From assembly GCA_028280945.1 (NCBI GenBank), contig JANQKV010000037.1, positions 1 through 64,000 on the forward strand: a DNA stretch of 64,000 nucleotides. The letters run 5' to 3'. Shown in pieces: positions 1-9,267 of the stretch. Position numbers and translations under genes: made by a program. Every line of letters starts with the position of its first letter. Within the stretch, counting starts at the first letter, position 1. The notes below the pieces were generated by a model. The model searched no databases and was not told where the DNA came from. It saw nothing but the letters and a program-made list of their open reading frames with translations. Source of the DNA: Opitutaceae bacterium. GTDB lineage: Bacteria > Verrucomicrobiota > Verrucomicrobiia > Opitutales > Opitutaceae.

Positions 1-3000
1 AAACGCTGCTTGATCCGGCCGTCGTCATCGATGTCGGTGAATTTGGAGAAGGCGATGTTGAGTCCATTGGAACCGCGTTCTATCACGGTCTCAAGCCGGT
101 TGTCGGTGCGGTAGCCCAGCAGGCGCTTCGTCCCGTTGGGCCGGTCGATCTGGGTAAGCCGGCTGGCGTTGTCGTAATGATAGGTTGTCACGCGAAAGCC
201 GTCGGTAACGGTTCGTAGTCGGCCAAAATCATCGTAGCCGTAGGTCACCGTCTTCGCTCCGCCGGGATACACGATGGATTTAAGCCGGTCGTCCTCGTGG
301 TAAGTGTAATGGATCGTATTGCCTTCGCCGTCCTGATACTCTCGAAGTCGGTTCAATTGGTCGTAGGCACGGTAGGAGGTGCGGGTGGTGCCGGAGATGG
401 TCTCCGCTACGTTCTTGGGGAGTCCGTTGGCCCAGTAATCCCGAGTGACGCTGCCCACTCCATCGGAGATGGCCAGCGGACGGCCCTCGGCATCAAAGGA
501 GGTGATGTTGGTGATCTCGTTGGAGGCTTCGGTGATCTTGGCCACCAAGCCGCGCAAGTTTAGCTCGACGACATGGGATTTGCCAGTGGGGGTAGTGCGA
601 GTGACCTTGCGGTTGGCATCGTCATAAACGGTGGTGTAGTTCTTGCCCCGGCGGTTGTTGAGGTTGGTCTCTCGACCGTTTTTGTCGCGGGTGTAGGTGA
701 CGGTCTTGTTGAGGGCATCAGCCCATTCTTTCATCCGGCCGGCTTTATCGAACGTGGTGCTTGTGGTGTTCAGCAGGGGAGAGGTCACATCGGTCACGTT
801 GCCGTCGGCGTCGTAGGTAAAGTTGGTGGTCTTGCCCAAGGGATCCTTGGTCCAAATCCGCCGGAGGGCCTTGTCGTAGCCGTGCTCAACGACCGCTCCG
901 TTGGCATCGGTGGATTTCCAGAGCAGGTTTCGGTCGTCGTATTGGTTGGCCAGCACGGTGACTTGGGCAGAGCCACGCTTGATGGTGAGGAGGTGCCCAA
1001 GGGCATCGTAGGCGTAATCGGTCGTGCGGCCGGAAGCATCCACCGTATAGTCCACTGCCCCGGAGGCGTCATAGACGGTCTGGTCGACCGCCTGGGTGTT
1101 GTAGGTGGTCGAAGTAGGATCGGTGCTGTTATACCAGCGCTTGGTGTGGGTAAGCCGGCGCCGGTCGTTGTATTCAAACGTGGTCTTCTCCGAGCGCCGC
1201 CCGATGATTTCCTCCACGTCACCTCGGGAATTGTAGGTCATGGTCGTAGTGCCTCCGACCGGGTGGGTGATGGTCCGGGCGTTGCCATAGCTGTCGAAAT
1301 TACTGAAGGTGGTGGCGGAGGAGTCGGCGGGGGTCAGCAGGGAAGTTATGCGCCCGGTTCCGTCGTAGCCAAAATCCGTCACCAGGCCGCCGGGGGCAGT
1401 AATGGTATCGACGCTGTGCTGGGTGGTGTAGGTGATGACGGTTTCGTTGCCCTCGAAATCGTAGATCTTCCACGGTCTTTGCTCGCTGTCGGGCACGATG
1501 GAGCGGATATCGCCCAACGGATTCTTCTCCTGGGTGAGAACGTGGTGGGCGTTGTAGGTGTATTCCCAGAGACCCACCCGGGGGGTAATCATCCCCACTG
1601 TGCGGTCCCGGCCGTCGTAAAGCCATGAAGTGGTGTTGCCTTCCCCATCTATATGACGCACGCGGCGATATTTTTCGTCGAAGTGAGTCCACATCAGGTT
1701 GCCGTCGGCATCCGCCTCCCGCGCCATCCAGGGCGCGTAGCCGATCTCAGTCTCCTTGGACGCGACACCTTGGGGACGCTGGATATTAACCCGATCGAAG
1801 ACGTCGTAGTCGTTTTCGACCACCGTGCGATTGAGGGCATCCTTGACGCGAGTGACCCTGCCCAAAGTGTCAGCCTCAAAGGTCATGGCATAGGACTCGG
1901 GGCCGGTGATAGTGATATCGTTTACGCTGCGGCTGTAGGTAACGGTCCGCCCGGTGCTGTCGGTCACGGTCGACAAGGCGTCACCCGAGTAGGCAAAGGT
2001 CAGGGTGCGGTTGTAGCGATCCGTAACCGTCTGCAGTTTATTACCGGAATAACTAAGGGTCAGGGTATTGTTGTAAGGATCAGTGACCGTGGTCGCCTTG
2101 CCGTCGTTGGCCCGGAATGTAATTTCATTGCCGTGGCGAAACTCGAGGGTGTGAACTCCAGTGGTCTCGTTAAGCGAAAGAGTGATCGGCAGGCTGGAGG
2201 ACTGCATGAAGTCACCGTCGGGCAATCGGTCGAACTGAATGCGGCGTTCGCCGAGGGAAACGAGGCGTTTGGAGTCACGCAGGTGGCGGGCAGCAGCAGC
2301 GGTAGCGCAAGCGCGCAGAGCCACGTCTTTCGCGGTAGGACTGGCGGCGGCCGTATCAAGCAGGTATTGCAGCATCACGATCTGAGGGGCGAGCTCCGCT
2401 ACGGAGGCACGCCGCAGATCGGCTGCTGTGGACGGTAAGGTCGTGACAGATAGATCATAGCTGTGGGTCCACCCATCTCCGATCCCAGCTACATCCTTGC
2501 CGAGCCTCGCCGAAGAATAGTGGTTTGTAAATTCTATGCCATCCGGCCCGGAGTTTGAACCTAACGTCAGACCTGGCACATCATAGAGGAAGGATCCATT
2601 TGTTAAATCAACGGGATCTGCGGCAGTCGGGGGCTCGACCCCGTCCGGTGAATTGGTGTCCGTGTCATTAACGGATGTTTCGGTGACGTCCTCAGGGGTG
2701 GTTCCAGTATCTGGTGAGTTCCCTCCATTTAAACCTCCATCAATTAAATAAGCACCGCCCGCTCGCCATCCCGTGGAACTGAATTCAGGGACCACGTACG
2801 CGCCCCCTCCCGTGAGGCCGTTGCCATCATAAATAGCGTTTGAAAGCTCACTTGGAACGTAAGCCCACTTGTTGTTGTCCTGCACCGAGCTTTGCACCGA
2901 ACTAATCAAGCCATTAGCTTCACCAGAAACTCTCTTAATTTCAGTATCCCAGTTGCCAGCGGTAAGCCGGATAATCTTAGCCCCATTACGCAAGGCCGAC

Positions 3001-4826
3001 TCCAACACCGCCACTGTAGAGTAAGCAGTCACCCCAGTGGCCTGCTCCAAAACCAGGTGCTCCGTCGCAGATGCCCAATAATGAGCAGCATCCATGGCAG
3101 CAACCCTCTTTTCATCCCCAATAGTCTGCGAGAGGTTGCCCCTCATAAGTCGAGTTGTAACGAAGTTAGCCACTCCGTCGACGGTCCAAGCGCTTCCCGT
3201 ATATCTATACAGGGCGATGTTTGCATCCATAGCCAGATAAACATCGGACAGTGCTCCCGATATCTGCCTAACCATTTGATTATGTTGATAGCGCTCTAAA
3301 GATAATACGCTAAGTGTGCTATCGACTGATGCGGTGCTATCCGGATCAATCGCCGACTCCTTAGCTTGGAGCTTTCTGGCATATTCTATTCGACCTGAGG
3401 AATTAACAAAACTATTTGCGCCTATAACAATTCTACCGTTTCGATTAGAAATGGTCTTAGTTTTTACCGATTCGGATGAGGGTGCGGTCGGAAAAGTAAC
3501 TCCAATCTCCAAATTCAACTCGTTCTGATTTGATGTAAAACCACCTTCAGAAAGGATGCTACTGCCACCATTACGATAAAGATGTGCTTTTCCGTTTCCA
3601 TCAAATCCGATGGCCAAAATATCATCGGCGAGGTCACACCAGTTGATTGAAGTATCGCTAGTGCCCAACCGAATTCGTATCACCTGAGCTCGCGTAGCAG
3701 GAATTTCTGTTTGCGGGGTGTAACCAGAGTAACCCGTATTACTAATAACGGGCAAAGATCCTGCTCCGTCTTCATCCAGAACAGGGATTCCTAGGATTTC
3801 CCGAATGGACTTTTCGGTATGGTTTGCGGCAGCGTTTAACGAATAGTTTGCAATAATATTGCGCACATCATTCTGCATGCTGTCCACAAGAGCGGAGGTA
3901 GTGCTATAACTATCGCCCGATACGGTTCCTCCGGCAGCATTTGTGATGGATGTTGAACTGTATCCAGAAAACATACTGGCAACCTCAATTCGCGAAGAAC
4001 GCGAGGTTGCTTTATAAGCCGGATCCAAGTGATATGAATTGCCGTCAATGGTCAATTGAACCCATATCCGTTTTTTTCGAACTGAGTTTGCACCTACTGC
4101 CGTGCCCCACCGCAACCCGAGAGCAATCAAAGTATCCTCAGTATTATACACATCCCACCCGAGCCAATCTTCAAGTTGCTGATCCGTATACTCCTTGTAG
4201 CCCTCGTGATATTCAATATCACTTTCCGGCACACCCGATAATTTAAGCAATGAAACTAATAGAGCACATTGATCGTAGTCATTGCCTTGCATTTCGACTG
4301 CCGTAACATGCGCACCTTGGCGAAGTCCATAGTAAGGCACATATTCAACGTTGGTTTTTACCCAATTGAAGATTTGCAATGGATCATAGTTTAAACCCCA
4401 GGCGATTTCCGCCAAAAAGTCGGTTGATTGTTCACCCAAGCCCAAGGTCGGAGCACTTTGAGAGGTGGCTACGGTAACAGTTTCAGTTTCCGCCATGGCG
4501 TAAGCCACGGTCGGAACGCCTGTCATCTTGGCTGAGGTCTTGGGGGGCTTACGGACCCAGTCACGTTTCCGCATTGGCTTGAGTTGGTTTCGACCAAAGG
4601 CGGGCGGCGCAATGTTCTCGGTGGTGGGATTACGCAGACGGCCGCGTTGTTCCAGCTCGGTGCGCCACTTACTGCCCGGGGTCCAATCAACCTGAACCGT
4701 CTCGTTTAAGTCATTGCTCGCTGAACGCTCAGCTTGAGCTTGAAGGTCCAGCCCGGCCACCATCAAAGCAAAACCCAACCCCATAGCTTTAACCGATGAG
4801 TGAGAGAGGAAATCTAGATGCATCAT
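1..4826 (-). CDS. RHS/YD-repeat protein with transglutaminase-like region (3' end outside window)
   Basis: One frame stays open from the ATG at 4826 to the window edge (1608 codons visible); it has no stop here, so the ORF track omits it. Residues 1-33 look like a signal peptide (MGLGFALMVAGLDLQAQA). A transglutaminase-like core has Cys near residue 187 (DYDQCALLVSLLKLSGVP) and a later LDPAYK Asp motif, but the usual His before W-V is replaced (KRIWVQLTIDG), so catalysis is doubtful. The RHS shell starts near residue 735 (DPVDLTNGSFLYDVPGLTL) and YD repeats (TYDADGNV, GYDGTGRI) run to the edge. Known RHS proteins build hollow shells around a C-terminal effector; that variable tip lies outside the window, so toxin, adhesin or other roles cannot be separated. 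It begins 25 bp after the previous stop, with no Shine-Dalgarno. DNA from about 2450 to 4500 is visibly more AT-rich than the YD part. Confidence 0.9.
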   Translation of the reverse strand, partial: MMHLDFLSHSSVKAMGLGFALMVAGLDLQAQAERSASNDLNETVQVDWTPGSKWRTELEQRGRLRNPTTENIAPPAFGRNQLKPMRKRDWVRKPPKTSAKMTGVPTVAYAMAETETVTVATSQSAPTLGLGEQSTDFLAEIAWGLNYDPLQIFNWVKTNVEYVPYYGLRQGAHVTAVEMQGNDYDQCALLVSLLKLSGVPESDIEYHEGYKEYTDQQLEDWLGWDVYNTEDTLIALGLRWGTAVGANSVRKKRIWVQLTIDGNSYHLDPAYKATSRSSRIEVASMFSGYSSTSITNAAGGTVSGDSYSTTSALVDSMQNDVRNIIANYSLNAAANHTEKSIREILGIPVLDEDGAGSLPVISNTGYSGYTPQTEIPATRAQVIRIRLGTSDTSINWCDLADDILAIGFDGNGKAHLYRNGGSSILSEGGFTSNQNELNLEIGVTFPTAPSSESVKTKTISNRNGRIVIGANSFVNSSGRIEYARKLQAKESAIDPDSTASVDSTLSVLSLERYQHNQMVRQISGALSDVYLAMDANIALYRYTGSAWTVDGVANFVTTRLMRGNLSQTIGDEKRVAAMDAAHYWASATEHLVLEQATGVTAYSTVAVLESALRNGAKIIRLTAGNWDTEIKRVSGEANGLISSVQSSVQDNNKWAYVPSELSNAIYDGNGLTGGGAYVVPEFSSTGWRAGGAYLIDGGLNGGNSPDTGTTPEDVTETSVNDTDTNSPDGVEPPTAADPVDLTNGSFLYDVPGLTLGSNSGPDGIEFTNHYSSARLGKDVAGIGDGWTHSYDLSVTTLPSTAADLRRASVAELAPQIVMLQYLLDTAAASPTAKDVALRACATAAAARHLRDSKRLVSLGERRIQFDRLPDGDFMQSSSLPITLSLNETTGVHTLEFRHGNEITFRANDGKATTVTDPYNNTLTLSYSGNKLQTVTDRYNRTLTFAYSGDALSTVTDSTGRTVTYSRSVNDITITGPESYAMTFEADTLGRVTRVKDALNRTVVENDYDVFDRVNIQRPQGVASKETEIGYAPWMAREADADGNLMWTHFDEKYRRVRHIDGEGNTTSWLYDGRDRTVGMITPRVGLWEYTYNAHHVLTQEKNPLGDIRSIVPDSEQRPWKIYDFEGNETVITYTTQHSVDTITAPGGLVTDFGYDGTGRITSLLTPADSSATTFSNFDSYGNARTITHPVGGTTTMTYNSRGDVEEIIGRRSEKTTFEYNDRRRLTHTKRWYNSTDPTSTTYNTQAVDQTVYDASGAVDYTVDASGRTTDYAYDALGHLLTIKRGSAQVTVLANQYDDRNLLWKSTDANGAVVEHGYDKALRRIWTKDPLGKTTNFTYDADGNVTDVTSPLLNTTSTTFDKAGRMKEWADALNKTVTYTRDKNGRETNLNNRRGKNYTTVYDDANRKVTRTTPTGKSHVVELNLRGLVAKITEASNEITNITSFDAEGRPLAISDGVGSVTRDYWANGLPKNVAETISGTTRTSYRAYDQLNRLREYQDGEGNTIHYTYHEDDRLKSIVYPGGAKTVTYGYDDFGRLRTVTDGFRVTTYHYDNASRLTQIDRPNGTKRLLGYRTDNRLETVIERGSNGLNIAFSKFTDIDDDGRIKQR

Positions 4827-4851
4827 TTAGAGAAATATTTTGAGGGTTCCG

Positions 4852-7800
4852 TTATTTCGCATTGCCAGCATCATCATAGCTGTAGCCCCGCTCCGGACTG
4901 CTTTTAAGCTGCCCGTTCTTGTCGTAATCGTAGTTTTGCGTATTTCCCGAAGACACATCCGTATCATCATTCGGATCCAATCCAGCCTCATACTCGAGTA
5001 GGTTGGATGCGCCGTCGCCGTCAGGGTCTCCCTCGGCTCCGTTGACACCATTCGGATCATTGGGGTCCAAACCGTGTTGGATTTCCCATGAATCCGGCAG
5101 TCCGTCCGAGTCTGAATCCCCATCCGGGATTTCAGTCGTAAAATCCCATACCGAACTGGCAGTGGATCCGTAGGCATTTACGGCGACCACTTTCCAATAA
5201 TACGTGGTGTTCATCACCAGTTCGCCCGGTGGGTCATAGCTGGTTCCTGACGGAACCGAAACGGCTGAATTGTTGTCCGGATTTGGATCGGTGCCAAAAT
5301 AGACATTATAAGACGTGGCGCCCGGGGCTGGACTCCATGAAACGGCACTGCTCAAGGAGACACTGAGACTACCATCGGAAGGACTGGGACCACTTGGTGC
5401 CGAAGGAGGCACCCCTATTGTGGTAAAGCTCCAGACCGGACCGGACGTGGAACCGTAAGCGTTTTTGGCCACCACCTGCCAATAATAGACGGTTTCCGGC
5501 TGCAGGTCCCCAGCTGGGTCGTAAGTGGTCCCCGAGGGAACTGAAACCGCCGGGTTGGTTCCCGGATCCGAATGGGTTCCAAAGTAAACGTCATATGACG
5601 TGGCGCCGGTGGCTGCACTCCACGAAACGGCACTGCTCAACGCCACATCAAGGCTGCCGGCGGCAGGACTGGGGCCACTTGGTGCTGATGGAGGAGCCCC
5701 CGTCGTAAAGCTCCAGACCGGGCCAGACGTGGAACCGTAAGTGTTCTTGGCCACCACCTGCCAATAATAGACGGTGCCCGGCTGCAGGTTCCCCGGCGGG
5801 TCGTAAGTGGTCGTGGTTTGGTTGCCTATGAGCTCGCTGGAGTCCGGGGTGGCATCCGTGCCAAAATACACATCATAGGATGAAGCCCCACTGGCTGCAC
5901 TCCATGAAAGCACGGCATCCAACAAAACATCGGAGCTGCCGCTGGATGGGCTCGGTCCACTTGGTGCTGACGGGGGCAGGCCGGTGGTAGTGAAGCTCCA
6001 GACCGGTCCCGGGTTGGAACCAAAGGCATTTTTGGCCACCACCTGCCAATAATAAACGGTTTCCGGCAGCAGGTCCCCTGTAGGATCGAAGCTGGTCGTC
6101 GACTGGTTGCCTACAAATTCGCCGGCATCCGGGGTCGAATCCGTGCCAAAATACACATCATAAGACGTGGCGCCAACGGCTACATTCCACGATACGGCAC
6201 TGCTCAATGCCACATCGATGCTGCCATTGGTTGGATTGGGGGCGCTTGGCACCGAGGAGGGAGGCACTCCGGTTGTGGTAAAGCTCCAGACCGGCCCTGA
6301 GGTGGAGCCGTAGGCATTCTTGGCCACCACCTGCCAATAATAGACGGTTTCCGGCAGCAAGTCCCCTGCTGGGTCGTAGCTGGTCGTCGCCTGGTTGCCT
6401 GCAAATTCGCCAGCATCCGGGGTGGCATCCGTGCCAAAATACACATCATAAGACGTGGCACCATTGGCAGCGCTCCATGAAACGGCACTGCTCAACGCCA
6501 CATCAAGACCACCGGAGGCAGGACTGGGCGCACCCGGGGCTGAAGTAGGAGGCACCCCGGTCGTGGTAAAGCTCCAAACCGGACTCGAAACTGGAGTTGT
6601 CGAGGTGTTCTTCGCAACGATCTGCCAATAGTAAGTCGTCAGGGGAGCGAGATCTCCGGGAGGGTCGTAGCTGGTGCCGGTCTGACTGCCGATAAATTCA
6701 CTGCTATCCGGGGTCGAATCAGTCCCAAAATAAACGTCGTAGGAATCCGCTCCGGCTGCGGCGGCCCACGAAATCGCCTGGGTAAACGGCCGGCCCGTGC
6801 TTCCGCTGGCGGGGTTGGGTGAACCCGGCGCATTGGGAGGCGTCTCTTCCATCCAGAGGCTCACGGTTTTGTTATGGCTCAATGGCGGACTTCCATCGTC
6901 CGTCACGGTCAGCTTGATCGGGTAGGTGCCCGTTACTGCATACGTATGATTAACGCTTACACCGCTCCCGGTGTTTCCATCACCAAACGTCCAGGCATAA
7001 GTCAGGTTGTCCCCATCGGGATCAGACGACGAAGAGGCATTGAGTGAAACTTGAAGATAATTCCGAGAGTAGGTAAACGCTGCGGTCGGCGCTTGGTTGG
7101 GTACATCCTGGATAGTAACAACATGGTTTTGGTTAGCCAATGTAGAATTTCCAGTGGAATTTCGAGAGACATCGCTATAACTCGCACTGAAGGTGACAGT
7201 GGCCGGTCCATTGTCAGATGTATTAACCTGAGTGCTAAACCAACCTGCAGACATAAAGGCCCCGTTTTTGTAAAGCGTAACGCGGGGAAGATGCGCGGAG
7301 TCCACGGCTACAGCTATATTGTACGTTGTGGCATGCGGAGCAGAAGTGGTGCCGGTCCACAGGTAGGAAACTGAGCGATAGGAAGCGCTGGCTGTTCCAT
7401 TGCCACTTCCCATCGTGAAAGTCGAATTTGGTTCGTGCAGATTGTTGATCGAACCCGAGCCTCCAACACTCCACGCATTAAAAACTTGGTTCTGCGCCGG
7501 GTTGTTCGCGGAAATCGAAACATTCGAACCGGCAGGATAATTGCCGCTGCCACTCCCGGAATAGACCGTCAGCTTGGGTTGAACCGTAACTTGGTATGAA
7601 GTATTAAAGTTAACTCTCAATTCGCCCACTCCGGGGTCTGTATGGTTACCCGCGTGGGAACTGTCAGCCAGTTGGCCCACGTAGAATGTGTAACTGTCGG
7701 GAGCATTTGGGGTCCATGGGGCGGACCCCCAGTTGGTTTGACCTACCACCGCAAATACCTTGGTGCCGCTGCCGTTGGTGGGAGGCGCGGATATGGAAGG

Positions 7801-8217
7801 AGCCCACGCCACCCCTTGGGAAATATTGAAATAATTTGAACTGGTGGGATCTGTCATCGGTGCTTTTACCACCGTGATCGTATAGGGAGAGCCGTTTACT
7901 TGGAGATTGCCGACGATGGGATCAGTCACGTTCCCGTGGTGGGAAGAGTCCGCCAACTGCCCAACATACATTGTGTAAGCGCCCGGGGCTGTGGGAGTCC
8001 AAGGTGCTGAACCCCAGTTGGTATAACCGGCAATGGCAAAAACCTTTGCTCCGGTCCCATTGCTGGGCGGAGCTGAAATCACAGGGCTGAAACTACTCCA
8101 TGCGGTAACTGTTGCATTGGAACTGGTCGGATTGACCATCGGGAGGGTCGCACCGAGTGTTTGCATCAACCCAAACACCGGGACCAAATACTTGGTAAAA
8201 CGAAGGGCTCTTTTCAT
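4852..8217 (-). CDS. Secreted multi-FnIII/PKD protein with Ca-binding repeats and a terminal YD repeat
   Basis: This 1121-residue exported protein starts MKRALRFTKYLVPVFGLMQTLGA, a signal peptide. Order of parts: two tandem copies of a roughly 95-residue module (both contain TNWGSAPWTP and GQLADSS), a linker, a PKD domain (DPDGDNLTYAWTFGDG), six FnIII-like repeats (each with SYDVYFGT, VYYWQVVAKN and VWSFTT), then thrombospondin-type-3-like acidic repeats (DGDSDSDGLPDSW, DPDGDGASNLLEYEAGLDPNDD), which in known families bind calcium. It ends NYDYDKNGQLKS...YSYDDAGNAK, one YD repeat like those of the adjacent RHS gene. No enzyme domain is visible; an extracellular structural or adhesive role is inferred. 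It lies between a redoxin-like gene (15 bp upstream) and the RHS gene (25 bp downstream), all on one strand, so cotranscription is likely. Confidence 0.85.
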   Translation of the reverse strand: MKRALRFTKYLVPVFGLMQTLGATLPMVNPTSSNATVTAWSSFSPVISAPPSNGTGAKVFAIAGYTNWGSAPWTPTAPGAYTMYVGQLADSSHHGNVTDPIVGNLQVNGSPYTITVVKAPMTDPTSSNYFNISQGVAWAPSISAPPTNGSGTKVFAVVGQTNWGSAPWTPNAPDSYTFYVGQLADSSHAGNHTDPGVGELRVNFNTSYQVTVQPKLTVYSGSGSGNYPAGSNVSISANNPAQNQVFNAWSVGGSGSINNLHEPNSTFTMGSGNGTASASYRSVSYLWTGTTSAPHATTYNIAVAVDSAHLPRVTLYKNGAFMSAGWFSTQVNTSDNGPATVTFSASYSDVSRNSTGNSTLANQNHVVTIQDVPNQAPTAAFTYSRNYLQVSLNASSSSDPDGDNLTYAWTFGDGNTGSGVSVNHTYAVTGTYPIKLTVTDDGSPPLSHNKTVSLWMEETPPNAPGSPNPASGSTGRPFTQAISWAAAAGADSYDVYFGTDSTPDSSEFIGSQTGTSYDPPGDLAPLTTYYWQIVAKNTSTTPVSSPVWSFTTTGVPPTSAPGAPSPASGGLDVALSSAVSWSAANGATSYDVYFGTDATPDAGEFAGNQATTSYDPAGDLLPETVYYWQVVAKNAYGSTSGPVWSFTTTGVPPSSVPSAPNPTNGSIDVALSSAVSWNVAVGATSYDVYFGTDSTPDAGEFVGNQSTTSFDPTGDLLPETVYYWQVVAKNAFGSNPGPVWSFTTTGLPPSAPSGPSPSSGSSDVLLDAVLSWSAASGASSYDVYFGTDATPDSSELIGNQTTTTYDPPGNLQPGTVYYWQVVAKNTYGSTSGPVWSFTTGAPPSAPSGPSPAAGSLDVALSSAVSWSAATGATSYDVYFGTHSDPGTNPAVSVPSGTTYDPAGDLQPETVYYWQVVAKNAYGSTSGPVWSFTTIGVPPSAPSGPSPSDGSLSVSLSSAVSWSPAPGATSYNVYFGTDPNPDNNSAVSVPSGTSYDPPGELVMNTTYYWKVVAVNAYGSTASSVWDFTTEIPDGDSDSDGLPDSWEIQHGLDPNDPNGVNGAEGDPDGDGASNLLEYEAGLDPNDDTDVSSGNTQNYDYDKNGQLKSSPERGYSYDDAGNAK
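5127..6845 (-). repeat. Six tandem ~285-bp FnIII-coding repeats
   Basis: Six consecutive units of about 95 codons each encode SAPSGPSP..GS.DVALSSAVSW...GATSYDVYFGT...YYWQVVAKN..GSTSGPVWSFTT. The inner units are close to identical in DNA over long stretches, for example the segment around ccaccacctgccaataatag, which recurs once per unit with few changes. The outermost units are more diverged. This pattern indicates recent duplication or gene conversion and predicts copy-number variation between strains. Confidence 0.85.
7590..8145 (-). repeat. Tandem duplication encoding two N-terminal modules
   Basis: Two adjacent units of about 95 codons encode the same pattern, PTSSN....WSSFSPVISAPPSNGTGAKVFA..G.TNWGSAPWTP.AP..Y..YVGQLADSSH.GN.TDP.VG.L.VN. 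I do not recognise the module as a named domain. Boundaries are approximate. Confidence 0.7.
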
Positions 8218-8232
8218 CAGTATAGTCGGGGC

Positions 8233-9267
8233 TCAGGGTTGTGATCCAAATAACCGGTAGTCCTCCACTGCCTTTGGGGTAAGCGCTACCGCCACGATGA
8301 CTCCTGCGCTGTCCACCAAATAGGTCATTCCGGGCTGATTGAGATGGAGGGCGCTGCTTAACCGCATTTGCGGATCATCCTGGAGCAACAGCCCGGGCAG
8401 GTCATAATAGTTTGGTTTCCCTCGACCTCCTCCCCCTTGATCGCCATTTTCCAAGTTGATCCCTATCTGCTGCACTTGGGGATCCAGGCGCTCGGCCAGC
8501 GACTTTGCCATGAACTGGGACGAGGGGTCTTCACTCGACCAGGTGTAGACCACAACGGGAACGTTCGGCGTGAGCTGCCGAAGGGCAGCCTGGTCCTGTG
8601 GCCTCAAGAGTTGAGCCAGATTTTGGCCGATCAGCCCCAATCTGGCCTGCTCCGCCATCGCGGCTGTTTTGAGGTGTTGGGGGGTGTTTGCATTCGAGAT
8701 TACCTTCGACAGGATGGCTGACGCATCGACCGGCTCGCTGACGCGCGCGATGCCAATCAGGGATTCGAAGCCTGTCTCCCAGCTGGGAAACTCTTTGGAT
8801 ATACGCTCCGCTCCCTCTGCAAAAGCCTTGATGCGTTCTCCGTGCCCTCGGAACGGTCGTTGTTCGATGGCGGTGTTCTCGGCCGTCGCAACCACCTCTG
8901 CTCTGAGTTCAACCGGAACCGTGGTATCTGCCCTGACGCTCGCTACTGCGGCCTCCCGCCGACTCTGCTGCGACCGGTCCCCCGCCTTCCATGCTTTTAC
9001 CAGACTCAAAGCCTCGTAGGCGCGGGCCTTCGAAGCAGCGGAGTGTCCGGGGTTTTCCGAATAAAATCCCCGGAAATCATCAGCCAATGCGATTTCTCCC
9101 TCGGCCCCGCGCGGGGAATTATCCCTGGATCTCGGCTCAAGTTCTCCCCACCGCTGGTCAGGGGTCTTGGCGAGGTCGGACTGGGCCAAGAGAGCTGCCC
9201 CGGTTACAAAAAAGGCAAGCACCGCACCTTGAGTGCGGAAGAGTTTAAGAAATTGCTGAATTTTCAT
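8233..9267 (-). CDS. Exported thioredoxin-fold (redoxin-like) protein lacking CXXC
   Basis: I place the start at the ATG at 9267 (MKIQQFLKLFRTQGAVLAFFVTGAALLAQS), a clear signal peptide, rather than the longer ORF start at 9417, whose first 50 residues look non-coding. The mature protein has about 200 residues of charged, helical sequence, then a thioredoxin-like domain in the last 130 residues: a beta strand VPVVVYTWSS, a helix, a central region ending PGLLLQDD, and GMTYLVDSAGVIVAVALTP, which matches the strand-turn-strand after the cis-Pro of TlpA-like proteins. The redox site is absent: WSSEDPSS stands where W-C-x-x-C would be, so thiol-disulfide chemistry is unlikely. It is first in the three-gene exported-protein cluster, 15 bp before the FnIII gene. 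The function is unknown. Confidence 0.7.
   Translation of the reverse strand: MKIQQFLKLFRTQGAVLAFFVTGAALLAQSDLAKTPDQRWGELEPRSRDNSPRGAEGEIALADDFRGFYSENPGHSAASKARAYEALSLVKAWKAGDRSQQSRREAAVASVRADTTVPVELRAEVVATAENTAIEQRPFRGHGERIKAFAEGAERISKEFPSWETGFESLIGIARVSEPVDASAILSKVISNANTPQHLKTAAMAEQARLGLIGQNLAQLLRPQDQAALRQLTPNVPVVVYTWSSEDPSSQFMAKSLAERLDPQVQQIGINLENGDQGGGGRGKPNYYDLPGLLLQDDPQMRLSSALHLNQPGMTYLVDSAGVIVAVALTPKAVEDYRLFGSQP

Noticed and set aside
573-2438. Long plus-strand ORFs at the left end (351 and 261 aa)
   Set aside because: Exactly antisense to the open RHS frame; Gly/Val-rich shadow sequence without family features.
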